DNA of 64,000 nucleotides, taken from contig NZ_FUWZ01000002.1 of NCBI RefSeq assembly GCF_900167135.1, positions 496,001 to 560,000 on the forward strand, in the 5' to 3' direction. Of this stretch, positions 25,738 to 36,500 are shown piece after piece (within the stretch, counting starts at the first letter, position 1; each line of letters begins with the position of its first letter). This stretch comes from Chitinophaga eiseniae. Its GTDB lineage: Bacteria; Bacteroidota; Bacteroidia; Chitinophagales; Chitinophagaceae. Position numbers and translations under genes: made by a program. The notes under the pieces were generated by a model. The model saw nothing but the letters and a program-made list of their open reading frames with translations. It was not told the origin of the DNA and made no database searches.

Positions 25738-28700
25738 TTAGAATTTAGCGCGGACGGTCAGGTTATAAGTGCGCGGAACAGGAACTGCGCCGAAGTCAAT
25801 GCCCCGTAAAAGCGTGCTCTGCCCAGCGGCGTTCACTTCAGGGTCATATCCTTTGTAGTTGTCCCATGAGATGAGGTTCCGGCCACCCAGGCTCACGGTC
25901 AGGTTATTCAATCCTTTGAATACCTTTCCGAAATCATAGCTGAGAGACACTTCACGCAGTTTCACGAAGCTGCCGTCGTCGATCCTGAATTCCTGGATGT
26001 TGTACACACCGGCGATCCAGCCCCTGGGCAGCTGGCCCAGGTCTTCCTGCTCGGCAATCTTACCGTTGTCAACACCCTGGCGGGTCCTGAAGTCGGCGTT
26101 AAAAACATCCACGCCCTGTACGGCATCCAGTTGTATATGCAGCCCCAGTTTTTTGTATTGCAGATCGGTGGTGAAAGTACCGGTCCAGTCGGGATTAGGA
26201 TCACCGATTTTCCTGTTGAGCGCCGGAGCGGAAGCCAGCGGCAGGCCGGTGGCCGGGTCACGCTGCGCCTGGTAGTCGAACGGGCCTTTCTGCGTACCTC
26301 TTTCCGTAACAGGAATGCCGGCCGGCGTAGTGAGAATATTGCCATTGGCATCGCGGGCATAGAAGGTGCCGTAGAAGAAGCCGATAGGATAACCGGCGGC
26401 GATAGCCACGGGCGCACCCCCTACGGTATTCAACAGCACCAGCGACTGCCCGATGTTTATCGCTTCGTTGCGGTTACGGTTGAAGATGGCCGTCAGGCTC
26501 CAGGAGAAATCTTTCGTCTTTACCGGAATGGCATTGAGCACCACTTCTATACCGTTATTGCGCAGTGAACCGATGTTGCTGCGTATGAAATTATAGCCGT
26601 TGGTTTGCGCCACCGCACGGTCAATCAGCAGGTCTTCCACCTTTTTACGGTAGTAGTTCACACTCAGCCCGATGCGGTCGTTCAGGAAAGACAGGTCTGT
26701 ACCGAATTCCAGCTCTTTCTGCTTTTCAGGTTTCACATCAGGATCGGTGTAGGTGAGCGGTCCCTGGAACCCGGAGGCGCCCACAAAAGCGTTGGCAACG
26801 TAGGTGTTATAGCGGGCGTACGGAGAAATACCGGTGAGGTTGCCTGATTCGCCGTAGGCGGCGCGCAGCTTGAACAGCGTCCACCATTTGGCTACGGAAG
26901 ATTTAGCCCAGAAATCGGTACCGGACAATACATAACTGCCGCTCAGCTTAGTATACAGCAGGTTACGTTCGTTTTTGCCGAATACAGAAGAACCGTCCAC
27001 ACGCAGGGCGCCGGTAAGGAACAACTGGTTGCGGTACTTAAAGTTCTGCTGGATATATTCACCGGAGATAGAGAACTCAGAACGCTGGTCGGCACCGGGA
27101 ATAGCGGTAGTGGCTTTATCCGCCGTTTGTACGAAAGGCGGCATGCCCCGTCCCTGTTGCAGGGAATAATGCTGCCGCTGATATTGTACGGAGTATCCTA
27201 CCTGCGTTACAGATTCCAGGTTGTTGCTGATACGGGCGTTGTAAGTGGCGTTCGCATCGTGGTTGATCAGGAAAGAGGTATTGGTGCCGGCGCTGGCGTA
27301 GCCATTCTGCGCGGGGTCGAGTGAGGTGCCGCCGCCATAGAAGCCGGTACTTACGTTATAGGCGTAGGGCGGAACGAAAGTAGTACCGTCCTGGTAGTAG
27401 TTATCGATACCTACATGATAGTCCAGTGTCAGGTTTTTGATCGGGTTCGCCTTCAGGCCCAGACCGGCAATAACACGGCCCACCTGTTGCTGCTGACGGA
27501 AGTCTTCGATGATGGACACCGGGTTCACACGCCCCAGGTTACCTACTTTCATCAGGTTGCCCACGGCATCCCGTTGCTGTATATCGTAGTAGTTGCCCAG
27601 GATGGTCACGGAGTTCATCGGCGAGTAGAAAGTATTACCGTCAGGTTTTTCCTTCGACTTACTGTAAACATAGTTGACCGTCGCGTTCATGGTGAGCCAT
27701 TTGGTCACCTCCTGGTCGAGGTTCACCCGGAAACTGAAGCGGTTGAAATCCGTGTTCTTGATGATACCCTGGTTATAGAAGTAGCTCGCAGAAGCGTAGT
27801 ATTTGGTTTTATCTTTTCCGCCGGCAATAGACACGTTATTGTCGGTACCTACTCCGGTACGGAAAATATAATCCTGGTAGTCGTACCGCTGCACAGGGAA
27901 TTTGCTCACCACTGCCGGTGTCAGGATGTTCTGGGTGGAATCGTTCGGATTCCCGCCAAACTTGGTAGGAGCGCGGTTGACATCCAGTTTTTTACGCAGC
28001 TCATTAATGGAGATGCCGGTGGAGAAGTTGATCACCGGGGCGCCGGTGCTGCCTCTTTTGGTGAAGATCTGCACTACGCCGGCGTTGGCGCGTGATCCGT
28101 AGATAGCGGCGGCAGCGGCGCCATTCAGCACTTCCACGCGTTCTATATCGTCCGGGTTGATATCGGCCATACGGTTCTGGCCAACGTTACCAACGAAGTT
28201 ATTACCACCCTGGGTACTGGCGCCATAGTTAGGATCGGCATTGGTAACACGGGTGGAGGAGTTATCGACGATCACACCATCTACGATGTACAGTGGTTCA
28301 GTAGAACCGCCGATGGTGCTGATACCTCTCAGTTTTACAGAGATACCGCCGGAAGGGTCTCCCGAGTTCTGGGTAATCTGCGCACCGGCCGTTTTACCCT
28401 GCAAAGCAGCTAATACGTTGCCGGTGGCGCCTTTGTTCAGGTCCTCCGCTTTCACGGAGCTGATGTAGCTGCCCAGCTGGCGGCGGGTGGTACCCTGGGA
28501 AGTACCCGTCACCACGATCTCATCCAGATTGGATACCGAAACACCCATGGTCACGTCCCGGGTGATGTTGGAGGTACCAATCGTGACAGGTATTTCCTGG
28601 GAGGTAAAACCTACACCGGTAACAGCCAGCACATAGTTGCCCGCCGGCACATTGACCATAAAGCTGTACAGCCCGTCTACTGTGGTATTGGCGCCGGCTT

Positions 28701-28869
28701 TACTGTTTTTGAGCGTAACGGTAATTCCAGGTAAAGGGGTTCCGGTTTCGTCTGTTACCTTACCGGATATTTTCACCTGCGCGCTGACGGTGGCTGCCAG
28801 GCAGGTCATCAACAGTAAAAGCAGCACACGGCCACCTCCTGTCAATCGCATAAATACACGCGTGATCAT
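25738..28869 (-). CDS. SusC/RagA-family TonB-linked outer-membrane protein
   Basis: The 1043-residue protein has a signal peptide (about 1-30, ATVSAQ), a carboxypeptidase-regulatory-like domain at about 33-110 (ISGKVTDETGTPLPGITVTL), a plug at about 115-270 (LAALQGKTAGAQI, LRGISTIGGSTEPLYIVDGV, AAIYGSRANAGVV) and a 22-strand type barrel ending TYNLTVRAKF. It lacks an STN domain, which fits the absence of an adjacent sigma/FecR pair. It forms the SusCD import complex with the next gene. A DeoR-family repressor gene lies 259 bp upstream on the same strand; that gap shows no other feature. Confidence 0.95.
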   Translation of the reverse strand: MITRVFMRLTGGGRVLLLLLMTCLAATVSAQVKISGKVTDETGTPLPGITVTLKNSKAGANTTVDGLYSFMVNVPAGNYVLAVTGVGFTSQEIPVTIGTSNITRDVTMGVSVSNLDEIVVTGTSQGTTRRQLGSYISSVKAEDLNKGATGNVLAALQGKTAGAQITQNSGDPSGGISVKLRGISTIGGSTEPLYIVDGVIVDNSSTRVTNADPNYGASTQGGNNFVGNVGQNRMADINPDDIERVEVLNGAAAAAIYGSRANAGVVQIFTKRGSTGAPVINFSTGISINELRKKLDVNRAPTKFGGNPNDSTQNILTPAVVSKFPVQRYDYQDYIFRTGVGTDNNVSIAGGKDKTKYYASASYFYNQGIIKNTDFNRFSFRVNLDQEVTKWLTMNATVNYVYSKSKEKPDGNTFYSPMNSVTILGNYYDIQQRDAVGNLMKVGNLGRVNPVSIIEDFRQQQQVGRVIAGLGLKANPIKNLTLDYHVGIDNYYQDGTTFVPPYAYNVSTGFYGGGTSLDPAQNGYASAGTNTSFLINHDANATYNARISNNLESVTQVGYSVQYQRQHYSLQQGRGMPPFVQTADKATTAIPGADQRSEFSISGEYIQQNFKYRNQLFLTGALRVDGSSVFGKNERNLLYTKLSGSYVLSGTDFWAKSSVAKWWTLFKLRAAYGESGNLTGISPYARYNTYVANAFVGASGFQGPLTYTDPDVKPEKQKELEFGTDLSFLNDRIGLSVNYYRKKVEDLLIDRAVAQTNGYNFIRSNIGSLRNNGIEVVLNAIPVKTKDFSWSLTAIFNRNRNEAINIGQSLVLLNTVGGAPVAIAAGYPIGFFYGTFYARDANGNILTTPAGIPVTERGTQKGPFDYQAQRDPATGLPLASAPALNRKIGDPNPDWTGTFTTDLQYKKLGLHIQLDAVQGVDVFNADFRTRQGVDNGKIAEQEDLGQLPRGWIAGVYNIQEFRIDDGSFVKLREVSLSYDFGKVFKGLNNLTVSLGGRNLISWDNYKGYDPEVNAAGQSTLLRGIDFGAVPVPRTYNLTVRAKF

Positions 28870-29128
28870 AAGTGATTTTTAAATGTTGGTTACTGTTGTT
28901 GGAAGCCCTTAAAACAGTCGCATAACAACTGTTGAATGGTTGATTGCCTTATTGAATCCTCTTATTTGTGCCTGTTGTAAAAGCTAAGGCCGGAACGGTG
29001 TCATACTGCCTGCACCGGCCATTCCCGAAATTTGTTTTCCACAACGATCTCTTCACACATTGGTTGTCCTGTAAAACAGCCCGGGTGGGCTATTTGTTGA
29101 TGAACGTGTTAAATAACAGATAGGATAC

Positions 29129-29875
29129 CTATAAAATCCTGATTCCTTTGCTGCTGTATGGCTGCAACTTCTTCGATTTTGGCTGCAACTCGGTGATTAA
29201 TATATCGATGTCTTCTACATTACATACTTTCAGGTGCTCTGCGGTATTCACCTTCTCCGATATACACATGGCCACCACTTTTCTCGCGGTACCGGCCATC
29301 GCTTTTTTCACCTGCACCACCTCCCAGTCGTTGTCCGTAAGTCCCGCCTGCACATCAATGGCGTTGACGCCCAGGAAACACAGGTCCGCCCGGATATCCC
29401 TTATTTTGGCGATCGCCTCTCCGCCAACGGTGATCTTCGAGTTTTTAGCCAGCTTGTCGCCGATCACAATGACTTCTATATTGGGATGATTGGCATATTC
29501 AAAAGCTGCCGGTAAACTCACGGTGATAAAGGTGGCCCGCAGCTCCGGCGGTAATATCCGCGCCAGCTGCAGAATGGTAGTGCCGCCGGTGGTCAGTACA
29601 AACATACCGTCATGGATCAGCCCTACCGCCTTCTGGGCAATGATGCGTTTCTCCTCAATGGCATATACATCCTGCGCTACCGCTCCCTGATGAAATGAGT
29701 TGGACAAGCCGCCACCATGTACTTTGAGGATTTTTCCTTCCTGTGCCAGCGCCGCCAGGTCCCGGCGGATCGTATCCTCCGAAACCCCCATCTGCTCGCT
29801 CAGATGCGACGACAATACCTTGTTATGGAGGTTGACCTGATGTAAGATATATGCCTGACGTTCCTTTTTCAGCAT
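29129..29875 (-). CDS. DeoR/GlpR-family transcriptional repressor
   Basis: The 248-residue protein has an N-terminal DeoR helix-turn-helix at about residues 5-57 (SSHLSEQMGVSEDTIRRDLA, then GKILKVHGGG) and a DeoRC sugar-phosphate-sensing domain at about 75-235, with LTTGGTTILQLARILP and the DLCFLGVNAIDVQAGLTDND motif. Family members repress sugar catabolic operons and are released by phosphorylated sugars. A TATATTTG promoter element and a 26-bp partial palindrome lie just upstream, consistent with autoregulation. It stands between a SusC/SusD pair and the FAD-oxidoreductase operon, either of which could be its target. Confidence 0.93.
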   Translation of the reverse strand: MLKKERQAYILHQVNLHNKVLSSHLSEQMGVSEDTIRRDLAALAQEGKILKVHGGGLSNSFHQGAVAQDVYAIEEKRIIAQKAVGLIHDGMFVLTTGGTTILQLARILPPELRATFITVSLPAAFEYANHPNIEVIVIGDKLAKNSKITVGGEAIAKIRDIRADLCFLGVNAIDVQAGLTDNDWEVVQVKKAMAGTARKVVAMCISEKVNTAEHLKVCNVEDIDILITELQPKSKKLQPYSSKGIRIL

Positions 29876-29921
29876 AGGAAGTATTATTCTGCTTTAAATT
29901 CGGCAAAAAAACGCATTCAAA

Positions 29922-29929
29922 CAAATATA
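29922..29929 (-). promoter_or_regulatory. Candidate -7 element of the DeoR-family gene
   Basis: Minus-strand TATATTTG matches TAnnTTTG, 46 bp upstream of the ATG. It lies immediately downstream of the palindrome at 29933-29958, so a protein bound there would block polymerase. Confidence 0.45.
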
Positions 29930-29932
29930 AAA

Positions 29933-29958
29933 ATGCAGTTTCATGCATATTTCTGCAT
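29933..29958. promoter_or_regulatory. Candidate operator of the DeoR-family repressor
   Basis: This is a 26-bp partial palindrome with the pattern ATGCAG-N4-ATGCAT-N4-CTGCAT: six outer base pairs and three on each side of the centre match, with four mismatches between. It sits in the spacer just upstream of the -7 element of the repressor gene. Its assignment to this repressor is inferred from position. Confidence 0.5.
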
Positions 29959-30042
29959 AAAACGTCGGACTATCGCGTAATATTTCCTTTTAAAATTTTT
30001 TTTTTCGGGAGATGACCACCTGCTGCCGATGACCATTTTTTC

Positions 30043-30077
30043 AAAAAAAAGACCGTCCGGCATCATGCCGGACGGTC
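30043..30077 (-). terminator. Intrinsic terminator of the SusCD/oxidoreductase operon
   Basis: Perfect 12-bp arms (30051-30062 and 30066-30077) have a TCA loop and eight Ts on the minus strand. It lies 24 bp after the oxidoreductase stop and is a textbook rho-independent terminator separating this operon from the DeoR-family gene. Confidence 0.92.
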
Positions 30078-30101
30078 TGTCTCAAAATCTGAAATGATAA
30101 T

Positions 30102-32096
30102 CTACCGGGCGATAAACAACAGCGCATCTGCCACCACTGCACCATCGGCCTGCTCGTTGCTAATCTCTACGTAAGCTTTCTTCCCCTTCGGTAAACGGAA
30201 AGTACCCAGCGACACCCATTCGCCGGAAGTCTGTCCCTCTACTTTAACCGCCCCTGTCTCTATCTTCACCGGCTTCAGCACCTTTCCGTCAAAAACCCGC
30301 ACATGGGTCACCGTCGCCTGGCCGGCCAGCTTGGGCAGATAGCTGTAAATATGGTACTCGCCTTCCCGTTGTATTTCCGGTGCAAAACGTGCAGACTTCG
30401 GCATACCGCCCTTGCTGTCATCCATGTACAGGGAAGGACCGTAGCAGCCATGGGTTTCTTTTTTCCAGTCGCCTTTCAACGTTACATGGGCCGCATCATC
30501 ATTATCCACCAGTATCTCCGGCGTGCTGTTATCGGCCAGCGGATTGGCTGCCAGCAGCTGCTGTACCTTCTTCACGGCCACCTGCTGCACCGGCACCTTG
30601 CTGTCGATAGCCACCACCGCCGCGGTTGCGGCAGATTGCGCCAGCACCATAAACACCGGCTCCATCCGGATAGATCCATACGCGATATGGGAAGCGGATA
30701 AACAAACCGGCACCAGCAGGTTGGCACACTCGCCCGTCTTAGGCACCAGCGACCGGTAAGACACCGGGTAAGGACCAAACCCGCCAATCTGTACATCTCC
30801 CTCGTTCTTCACCATACCATTCACCACTATCCGCTGACAGTTATGCGAATCCATGGTATAGGCCGCCATGCCCACACCGTCGGTCACGGTAGCACGCCCC
30901 TGGCAATTGGCCTGCGTCATCACATACTCGCCCACCATACGGCGCACTTCGCGGACATACAGCTGCGGCGACCAGTGACCGTTGGCCACATATTCATCCT
31001 TAGGATACCCCCACTGCAGCATCTCCCGGCGCAAAAGCTCCGGCATCCGCGGATCATGGCCGATAAAATATAACAAGCCCTTATTATACAACTCATGCTG
31101 CCGAATGATCTCTTTCCTTGTCTTTGCATCCGCCTCCGGATAATCGTAGTTCATCCCGATCATATCGGTAGAGAAAGGGCCGTTATTGTTAATGTCCGTT
31201 TTACCGTTCGGCATCAGGTCAAACTTCAGAAACGCCCGCAGGCTTTTGGCCGGTGCTTTCTCCAGTACGCGCAGCAGCAGCTCGTACCGGGAAGCGTCAT
31301 AACCTTCCGGCTGCGTAACAGGGACCATGTTCTCCGGACGATTGGTAAGACAGATGCGGAAATTATACGCCTGCACATACTTGTCGCCGCTGCCCTGCGC
31401 TGCCATCGGCGTAGGACTAACGCCCCACAACAGCCCGCTTTCCGGTTTTCCCGGCGTCTTGTAGGGATCGATCCCATCGGGGAACTGGTGCTTGTCCTTC
31501 AGCTGCACACCGTTGTAGGTCTCCTGGTAGGTACTGTTCGCCTCACGGCCTACGGTATACGAAACACCGGCTTTTGCCATCAGATCGCCTTCATAGGAAC
31601 AGTCGATAAACATACGGGCCTTCACCACTACGGGGGTAGCGCCTTCCAGCGTAATCTCCCTGATGTAGCCGTTCTCTTTTTTTACGCTGCTCAGGGGATG
31701 ATCATACCAGATTTCCACTTTCGCGTTTTTCAGATAACCGTCAAATGTCTGTGCAGCTACATGCGGCTCAAAAATCCATTGCTCAAACTTACCATAGTGC
31801 GCACCGATACGACGGTAGAAGTCACGGGCCAGTCCGGTGATCGCGTATTTATTACCGATATCCGTATAGCCCAGGCCACCGGTGGTCAGTCCGCCGAGAT
31901 GTCTGCCCGGCTCTATCAGCAATACGGTCTTATTCAGCTTTTTGGCGGTATATGCCGCCATGATACCGGCAGAAGTGCCACCATACACACAAATATCCAC
32001 TTCTTTGGGCGTACCGGCCTGTGCGGCGACCGGTATGGTCAACGGGCAACAAATGGCCAACAGCCACCATTTAATTTGTCTGATCATAGTTGTCAT
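30102..32096 (-). CDS. Secreted FAD-dependent oxidoreductase with C-terminal golvesin/xanthan-lyase-like domain
   Basis: The 664-residue protein has a signal peptide (about 1-26, VAAQA). The FAD-binding Rossmann start is VDICVYGGTSAGIMAAYTAK (about 33-52), continuing with LLIEPGRHLGGLTTGGLG, as in the FAD_oxidored (PF12831-type) family. MFIDCSYEGDLMAKAGV near 175 and GVGMAAYTMDSHNCQ near 415 are further family motifs. The last 130 or so residues form a separate beta-rich module (GEYHIYSYLP and GTFRLPKGKKAYVEISN), like the golvesin domain found after xanthan lyases. It probably oxidises a sugar, polyol or related compound in the periplasm. It starts 1 bp after the SusD stop and is the only enzyme of this operon. 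Confidence 0.9.
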   Translation of the reverse strand: MTTMIRQIKWWLLAICCPLTIPVAAQAGTPKEVDICVYGGTSAGIMAAYTAKKLNKTVLLIEPGRHLGGLTTGGLGYTDIGNKYAITGLARDFYRRIGAHYGKFEQWIFEPHVAAQTFDGYLKNAKVEIWYDHPLSSVKKENGYIREITLEGATPVVVKARMFIDCSYEGDLMAKAGVSYTVGREANSTYQETYNGVQLKDKHQFPDGIDPYKTPGKPESGLLWGVSPTPMAAQGSGDKYVQAYNFRICLTNRPENMVPVTQPEGYDASRYELLLRVLEKAPAKSLRAFLKFDLMPNGKTDINNNGPFSTDMIGMNYDYPEADAKTRKEIIRQHELYNKGLLYFIGHDPRMPELLRREMLQWGYPKDEYVANGHWSPQLYVREVRRMVGEYVMTQANCQGRATVTDGVGMAAYTMDSHNCQRIVVNGMVKNEGDVQIGGFGPYPVSYRSLVPKTGECANLLVPVCLSASHIAYGSIRMEPVFMVLAQSAATAAVVAIDSKVPVQQVAVKKVQQLLAANPLADNSTPEILVDNDDAAHVTLKGDWKKETHGCYGPSLYMDDSKGGMPKSARFAPEIQREGEYHIYSYLPKLAGQATVTHVRVFDGKVLKPVKIETGAVKVEGQTSGEWVSLGTFRLPKGKKAYVEISNEQADGAVVADALLFIAR

Positions 32097-32097
32097 T

Positions 32098-33546
32098 TTA
32101 ATAACCGGGATTTTGGTCTTTTATTGGGTCAATTGCTTTGTTATAGTTGTATTCAGTGGTAGGAATCGGCCACAGTAGATGCCTGTCGGCCATCGTAATG
32201 CCTTTCATGGCTTTGATCACGCTCTTGGCAATGCCCAGCCGTTTCAGGTCCAGCCAGTGCTTACCCTCTCCACAGTCTTCATAAGCGCGCTCCTGCACTA
32301 CCCGGTCCACAAAGGCCTGTAAGCTGCCGTAGTCCGCCATTTTAAAATCCACGGCAGCATCTGCCACCATCGGGTTCTTACCGTAAGCACGGCGGTGTAT
32401 CATGTTCAGTTTCTCCAGCGCATCGGTGGTAGGGCCGTTGTTAACGCGGCTGTCGCACTCTGCGTAAAACAGCAGCAGATCAGCGTAGCGGTACATGGGG
32501 TAATCATTACCGGCTGCAGTGGTGGTGGTGCGGTCACTGAATTTTTTATTGAGAATGGTACCGGGCCCCAGGCCAAACGTTTGTACGTACCAGTTATAAT
32601 CGTACCGGAGATCGTTCTTGTCCCAGTTCTTTGCAAAAGTATTGTTGACAGCATCGCTGTACAAAGTGTAATAACCACCCGGAGGATAATAACCGGCACC
32701 TGGATAATGCGCATACATAGGATACTGAAACCCTTGTCCGGATGGCTGCCGGGAGAACTTCAGATAAAAGATCTCTTCGGGCGTGGTGATAATATCCGGA
32801 CCAAACAGTTTATCAAAATCGGCAGATACCATCACATTTACCAATGAGAACTTACCGGACTGTATCACTTCCAGCGCTTTGTCCCGCGCTTTCTGATAAT
32901 CATTCACGTTCATATACACGTCCGTCAGTACGGTCTTGGCAGCCCATTTGGACGGTGCTCCCACCAGCCGGCCGGCGTCCGGCAGATGAGCCTCGGCAAA
33001 CAGCAGGTCTTCCGTAATCAGCTGATACACCGCTTCCCTGCTGCTTCTCGGTACGTTCAGTGAATCCATGTTATGCTCCTTCCGGATAGGCACACCGGCC
33101 CAGTTACGCACCAGGTGGAAATACAGCAACGCCCGCATGAACCGGGCTTCTGCCAGGAATTTGTTTTTATCTTCTTCACTGAGATTTTTACCGGCAGGCG
33201 TTTTCTGGATCACAATGTTGGCGTTGCGGATCGCTTCGTAAAACGCAGCCCACATACCAGCGATACGGGTAATATTGGTATTATCCAGACCGGCGTAATC
33301 ATTCAGCGGCGCGTGGCTGCCACGGCCATACATATATTCCGTATAAATTTCCTGCTGCACCTGATACAGCGCGCCCATGGTGCCTCCTGCACGAATAGGC
33401 GTATAGATGGCGTTCAGGCCGGCCTGCACTTCGGCGGCGTTATTATAAAACTGTTCTGCTGCGATTGACTGCGGCTTTTCATCCAGCAGTTTTGCGCAGG
33501 AAGTGAACAACAGCACAGACAATATGACAAGGATACTATATTTCAT
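32098..33546 (-). CDS. SusD/RagB-family surface lipoprotein
   Basis: The 482-residue lipoprotein has signal peptide and lipobox LLFTSCAKLLDEKP. SusD hallmarks: SIAAEQFYNNAAEVQAGLNA near the N-terminus, the helical AEARFMRALLYFHLVRNWAG segment near 135-155, KWAAKTVLTDVYMNVNDYQK near 215, and the C-terminal ERAYEDCGEGKHWLDLKRLG box followed by LLWPIPTTEYNYN. It partners the SusC encoded 23 bp upstream and is translationally close (1 bp) to the FAD oxidoreductase. The start at 33546 (MKYSILV) is preferred over one 36 bp earlier because it gives a normal lipoprotein signal. Confidence 0.95.
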   Translation of the reverse strand: MKYSILVILSVLLFTSCAKLLDEKPQSIAAEQFYNNAAEVQAGLNAIYTPIRAGGTMGALYQVQQEIYTEYMYGRGSHAPLNDYAGLDNTNITRIAGMWAAFYEAIRNANIVIQKTPAGKNLSEEDKNKFLAEARFMRALLYFHLVRNWAGVPIRKEHNMDSLNVPRSSREAVYQLITEDLLFAEAHLPDAGRLVGAPSKWAAKTVLTDVYMNVNDYQKARDKALEVIQSGKFSLVNVMVSADFDKLFGPDIITTPEEIFYLKFSRQPSGQGFQYPMYAHYPGAGYYPPGGYYTLYSDAVNNTFAKNWDKNDLRYDYNWYVQTFGLGPGTILNKKFSDRTTTTAAGNDYPMYRYADLLLFYAECDSRVNNGPTTDALEKLNMIHRRAYGKNPMVADAAVDFKMADYGSLQAFVDRVVQERAYEDCGEGKHWLDLKRLGIAKSVIKAMKGITMADRHLLWPIPTTEYNYNKAIDPIKDQNPGY

Positions 33547-33569
33547 AAAAAAGATTGAATGTTGGAAAA

Positions 33570-36500
33570 TCAAAAACCGCATCTGATACCAAACGTCACC
33601 GACTTATTGGTAGGATAGGTGGCATAATCAATTCCCTGGTTTACGGAACTCTGCGCACCGGCCGCCATCAGTGAGCCAAAGGCGTTCACCTCCGGATCAT
33701 ACCAGGAATAACGGGTGAAGGTGATCAGGTTTTGTCCGCTCACATATACCTGGGCTTTTTTAAACCATTTCACGTGCATTTTTTCCAGCGGCAGATTATA
33801 CGCCAGCTGTATATTTTTAAAGCGCAGATAAGAACCGTCTTCCACAAAGCGGGTAGACATGTTGGCTGACAGCGTGCGGGTGATCTTCGGATATTTCGCC
33901 TGTGTGTTTTCCGGTGTCCAGTGATCATAAGCTACGTCGGCAGGCAGGTTCAACCCCATACCCAAATCCAGTGTAGCGGCCTTATTAAGATTAAAGATGT
34001 CATTCCCCTGGGAACCTTGTATGAAGACAGACAACTCAAAGCCTTTATAGCTGGTCACGGAATTCAGGCCATAGGTAAAATCAGGATTCGGATTGCCGAT
34101 GTAGGTTTTATCATCCGCACTGATTTTACCGTCTTTGTTGAGATCGGCATATTGCAGGTTTCCTTTGTCGGTATAACCGGTTTCCACATACCCGTAGAAG
34201 ATGCCAAAGGGTTGTCCTTCCCGCAGCAGGTTCACATAATCATTCAGCGAACCGGTGTAAAAGGTGTTACCGAAAATATCCTGTCCGTCGTACAGTTTCA
34301 CGATTTTATTGCGGTTAAAGGAGATATTGGCGTTCACGTCCCAGGTAACCGCTTTCTTCATCACCGCCACGTCAACTGCAAACTCCATCCCTTTATTTTC
34401 CATCTCGCCCACATTTTGCAGGGTAGTGCGGTATCCCATGGAAGCGGGCAACTGCACGGTATTCAGCAGGTTTTTGGTCCTTTTGTGATAGAAGTCGGCG
34501 GTAAGGCGCACCTTGTCCTGAAAGAAGGCTACGTCTGCGCCAAAGTCTGCCTGGTAAGTGGTTTCCCATTTAAGGTTACCGGGCAGTACAATATCGGGGG
34601 CCATGGAGGTATACAGCGCATCGCCGAAGATGGTATTGCCGGACTTCAGTTGATTCATGGTTTGGTAGGGACTTACCGCAGCGCTGCCGGTAGCGCCGTA
34701 GCTGGCCCTTACCTTCAGATCAGATACAACGCGGGAACCTTTCAGAAAAGGCTCGTCGATGGCCCTCCAGGCGATGGCGGCGGAAGGAAAGGTACTCCAT
34801 TTGTTGCCCGGAGAATAACGGGAAGAGCCATCCCGGCGTACGCTGACGGTAAACAGATATTTGTCCATCAAAGTGTAATTCACCCTTGCGAGATAAGACA
34901 GCAGTACCCACTTCTGGTAGCTGCTGGCCGGAACACCGGGTGTACCGGCGCTGCCAAGGGAACCGGTTTTTGTCACATCGCTGAGAAATCCTATACCGGA
35001 GCCGTCCATGGAGGTACGTACATAGTCCTGGTAAGTAAAACCAGCGGTGACGTTGATACCATGCACACCGATTTTTTTATTGTAGTATAGTACGTTCTCG
35101 TTGAGCAGGCTGGTGGACTGGACCGTTCTTACTGTCGCGGAACCAACGGAGTTCGTGGAGGGTTCGATGTTCGCGTAGTAGTCCGACCGGTCGTTCAGGT
35201 TGTCTATACCGCCGGAAATACGGATGGACAAGTCTTTCCACGGCTTGATGGTTAGTGCGGCATTGGAAAATACGCGGTCCCCCTTGAGGCGGTCCGATAT
35301 CTCATAAATGGGTATCATCGGATTGATGATGGCATTGGAGATAAAGGGATAGGCGGTAGTGAGGCGGCGGTAACCTCCGTTGGGCAGATAGGGCGTCAGC
35401 GTGGGCGGCGCCATCAGCATGGCAGAAATCAGATCGCTGCCACGGTTGCCGAGGCCGGAATTCTGACTACGTGTATCCATGCGTGTTAACGTGGCATTAT
35501 AAGATACGCTGAATATTTTACTGATATCATGCTCCACGCTGCCGCGGATAGAATATCGTTTGTAATTGCTGTTGCGAACGATGCCGTCCTGCAGGAACAT
35601 GCCCCCGGAGAGGGAGAAGCGTGTTTTGTCGGTACCGCCGCTCACGGTGGCGCTGGTATTGTAGATGGGGGCGTTGTGCATCACCAGGGATTGCCAGTCG
35701 GTACCCGGGCGAAGACCAAACGAATCAATCTGTTCTTTCGTGAAATACGGTGCCAGCCCGTCATTGGCGGCTTGTTCGTTGTACAGCGTGGCATATTGCT
35801 GTGCGTTCATCAGCTTCATCTTTTTAGAGACCGACTGAATGGTGTATCCTGCGGTAACTTCCACGTTGGTCGCTTCTTTTTTCCGGCCGCTTTTGGTGGT
35901 GATGATCACGATGCCGTTTGCCCCGCGGGAGCCGTAGATGGCCGTAGAAGACGCATCTTTAAGGATTTCCATGGAGGCGATGTCGGAAGGCTGCAAAAAG
36001 GTGGGATTGCCATTGTATGGGAAGCCGTCGATCACATACAGCGGTTCGTTGCCACCCATGATGGAATTAATACCGCGGATGCGGACGCTGATGGCGCCGC
36101 CGGGGGCGCCGTTGTTCTGCATCACGCGTACGCCCGGAGCGCGGCCGCTCAGGGCCTGCATGATGTTGGTATTGGGCTGTGCGGTGATATCGGCGGATTT
36201 GATTTGTGATACGGAGCCGGTAAGGTCGCTTTTTTTAGCGATACCGTAGCCGATCACCACCACTTCGTTGGCTTTGTTCACGTCGGCTTCGAGGCGTATC
36301 TGCAGCGGTTGTTTGCCGGCGGCAAGCACCTCCTGTGGTTTGTATCCGATATAGGATATCACGAGAACGGCTGTACGGGGAGCCATCAGTTTGAAGGCGC
36401 CTTCGGCGTCTGTCTGAGTACCGGTCTTGCTGCCTTTGACCACTACAGTGGCGCCCGGCAACGGTTCTCCCGTGGTGGCGGTCACGCGGCCGGTAACCGG

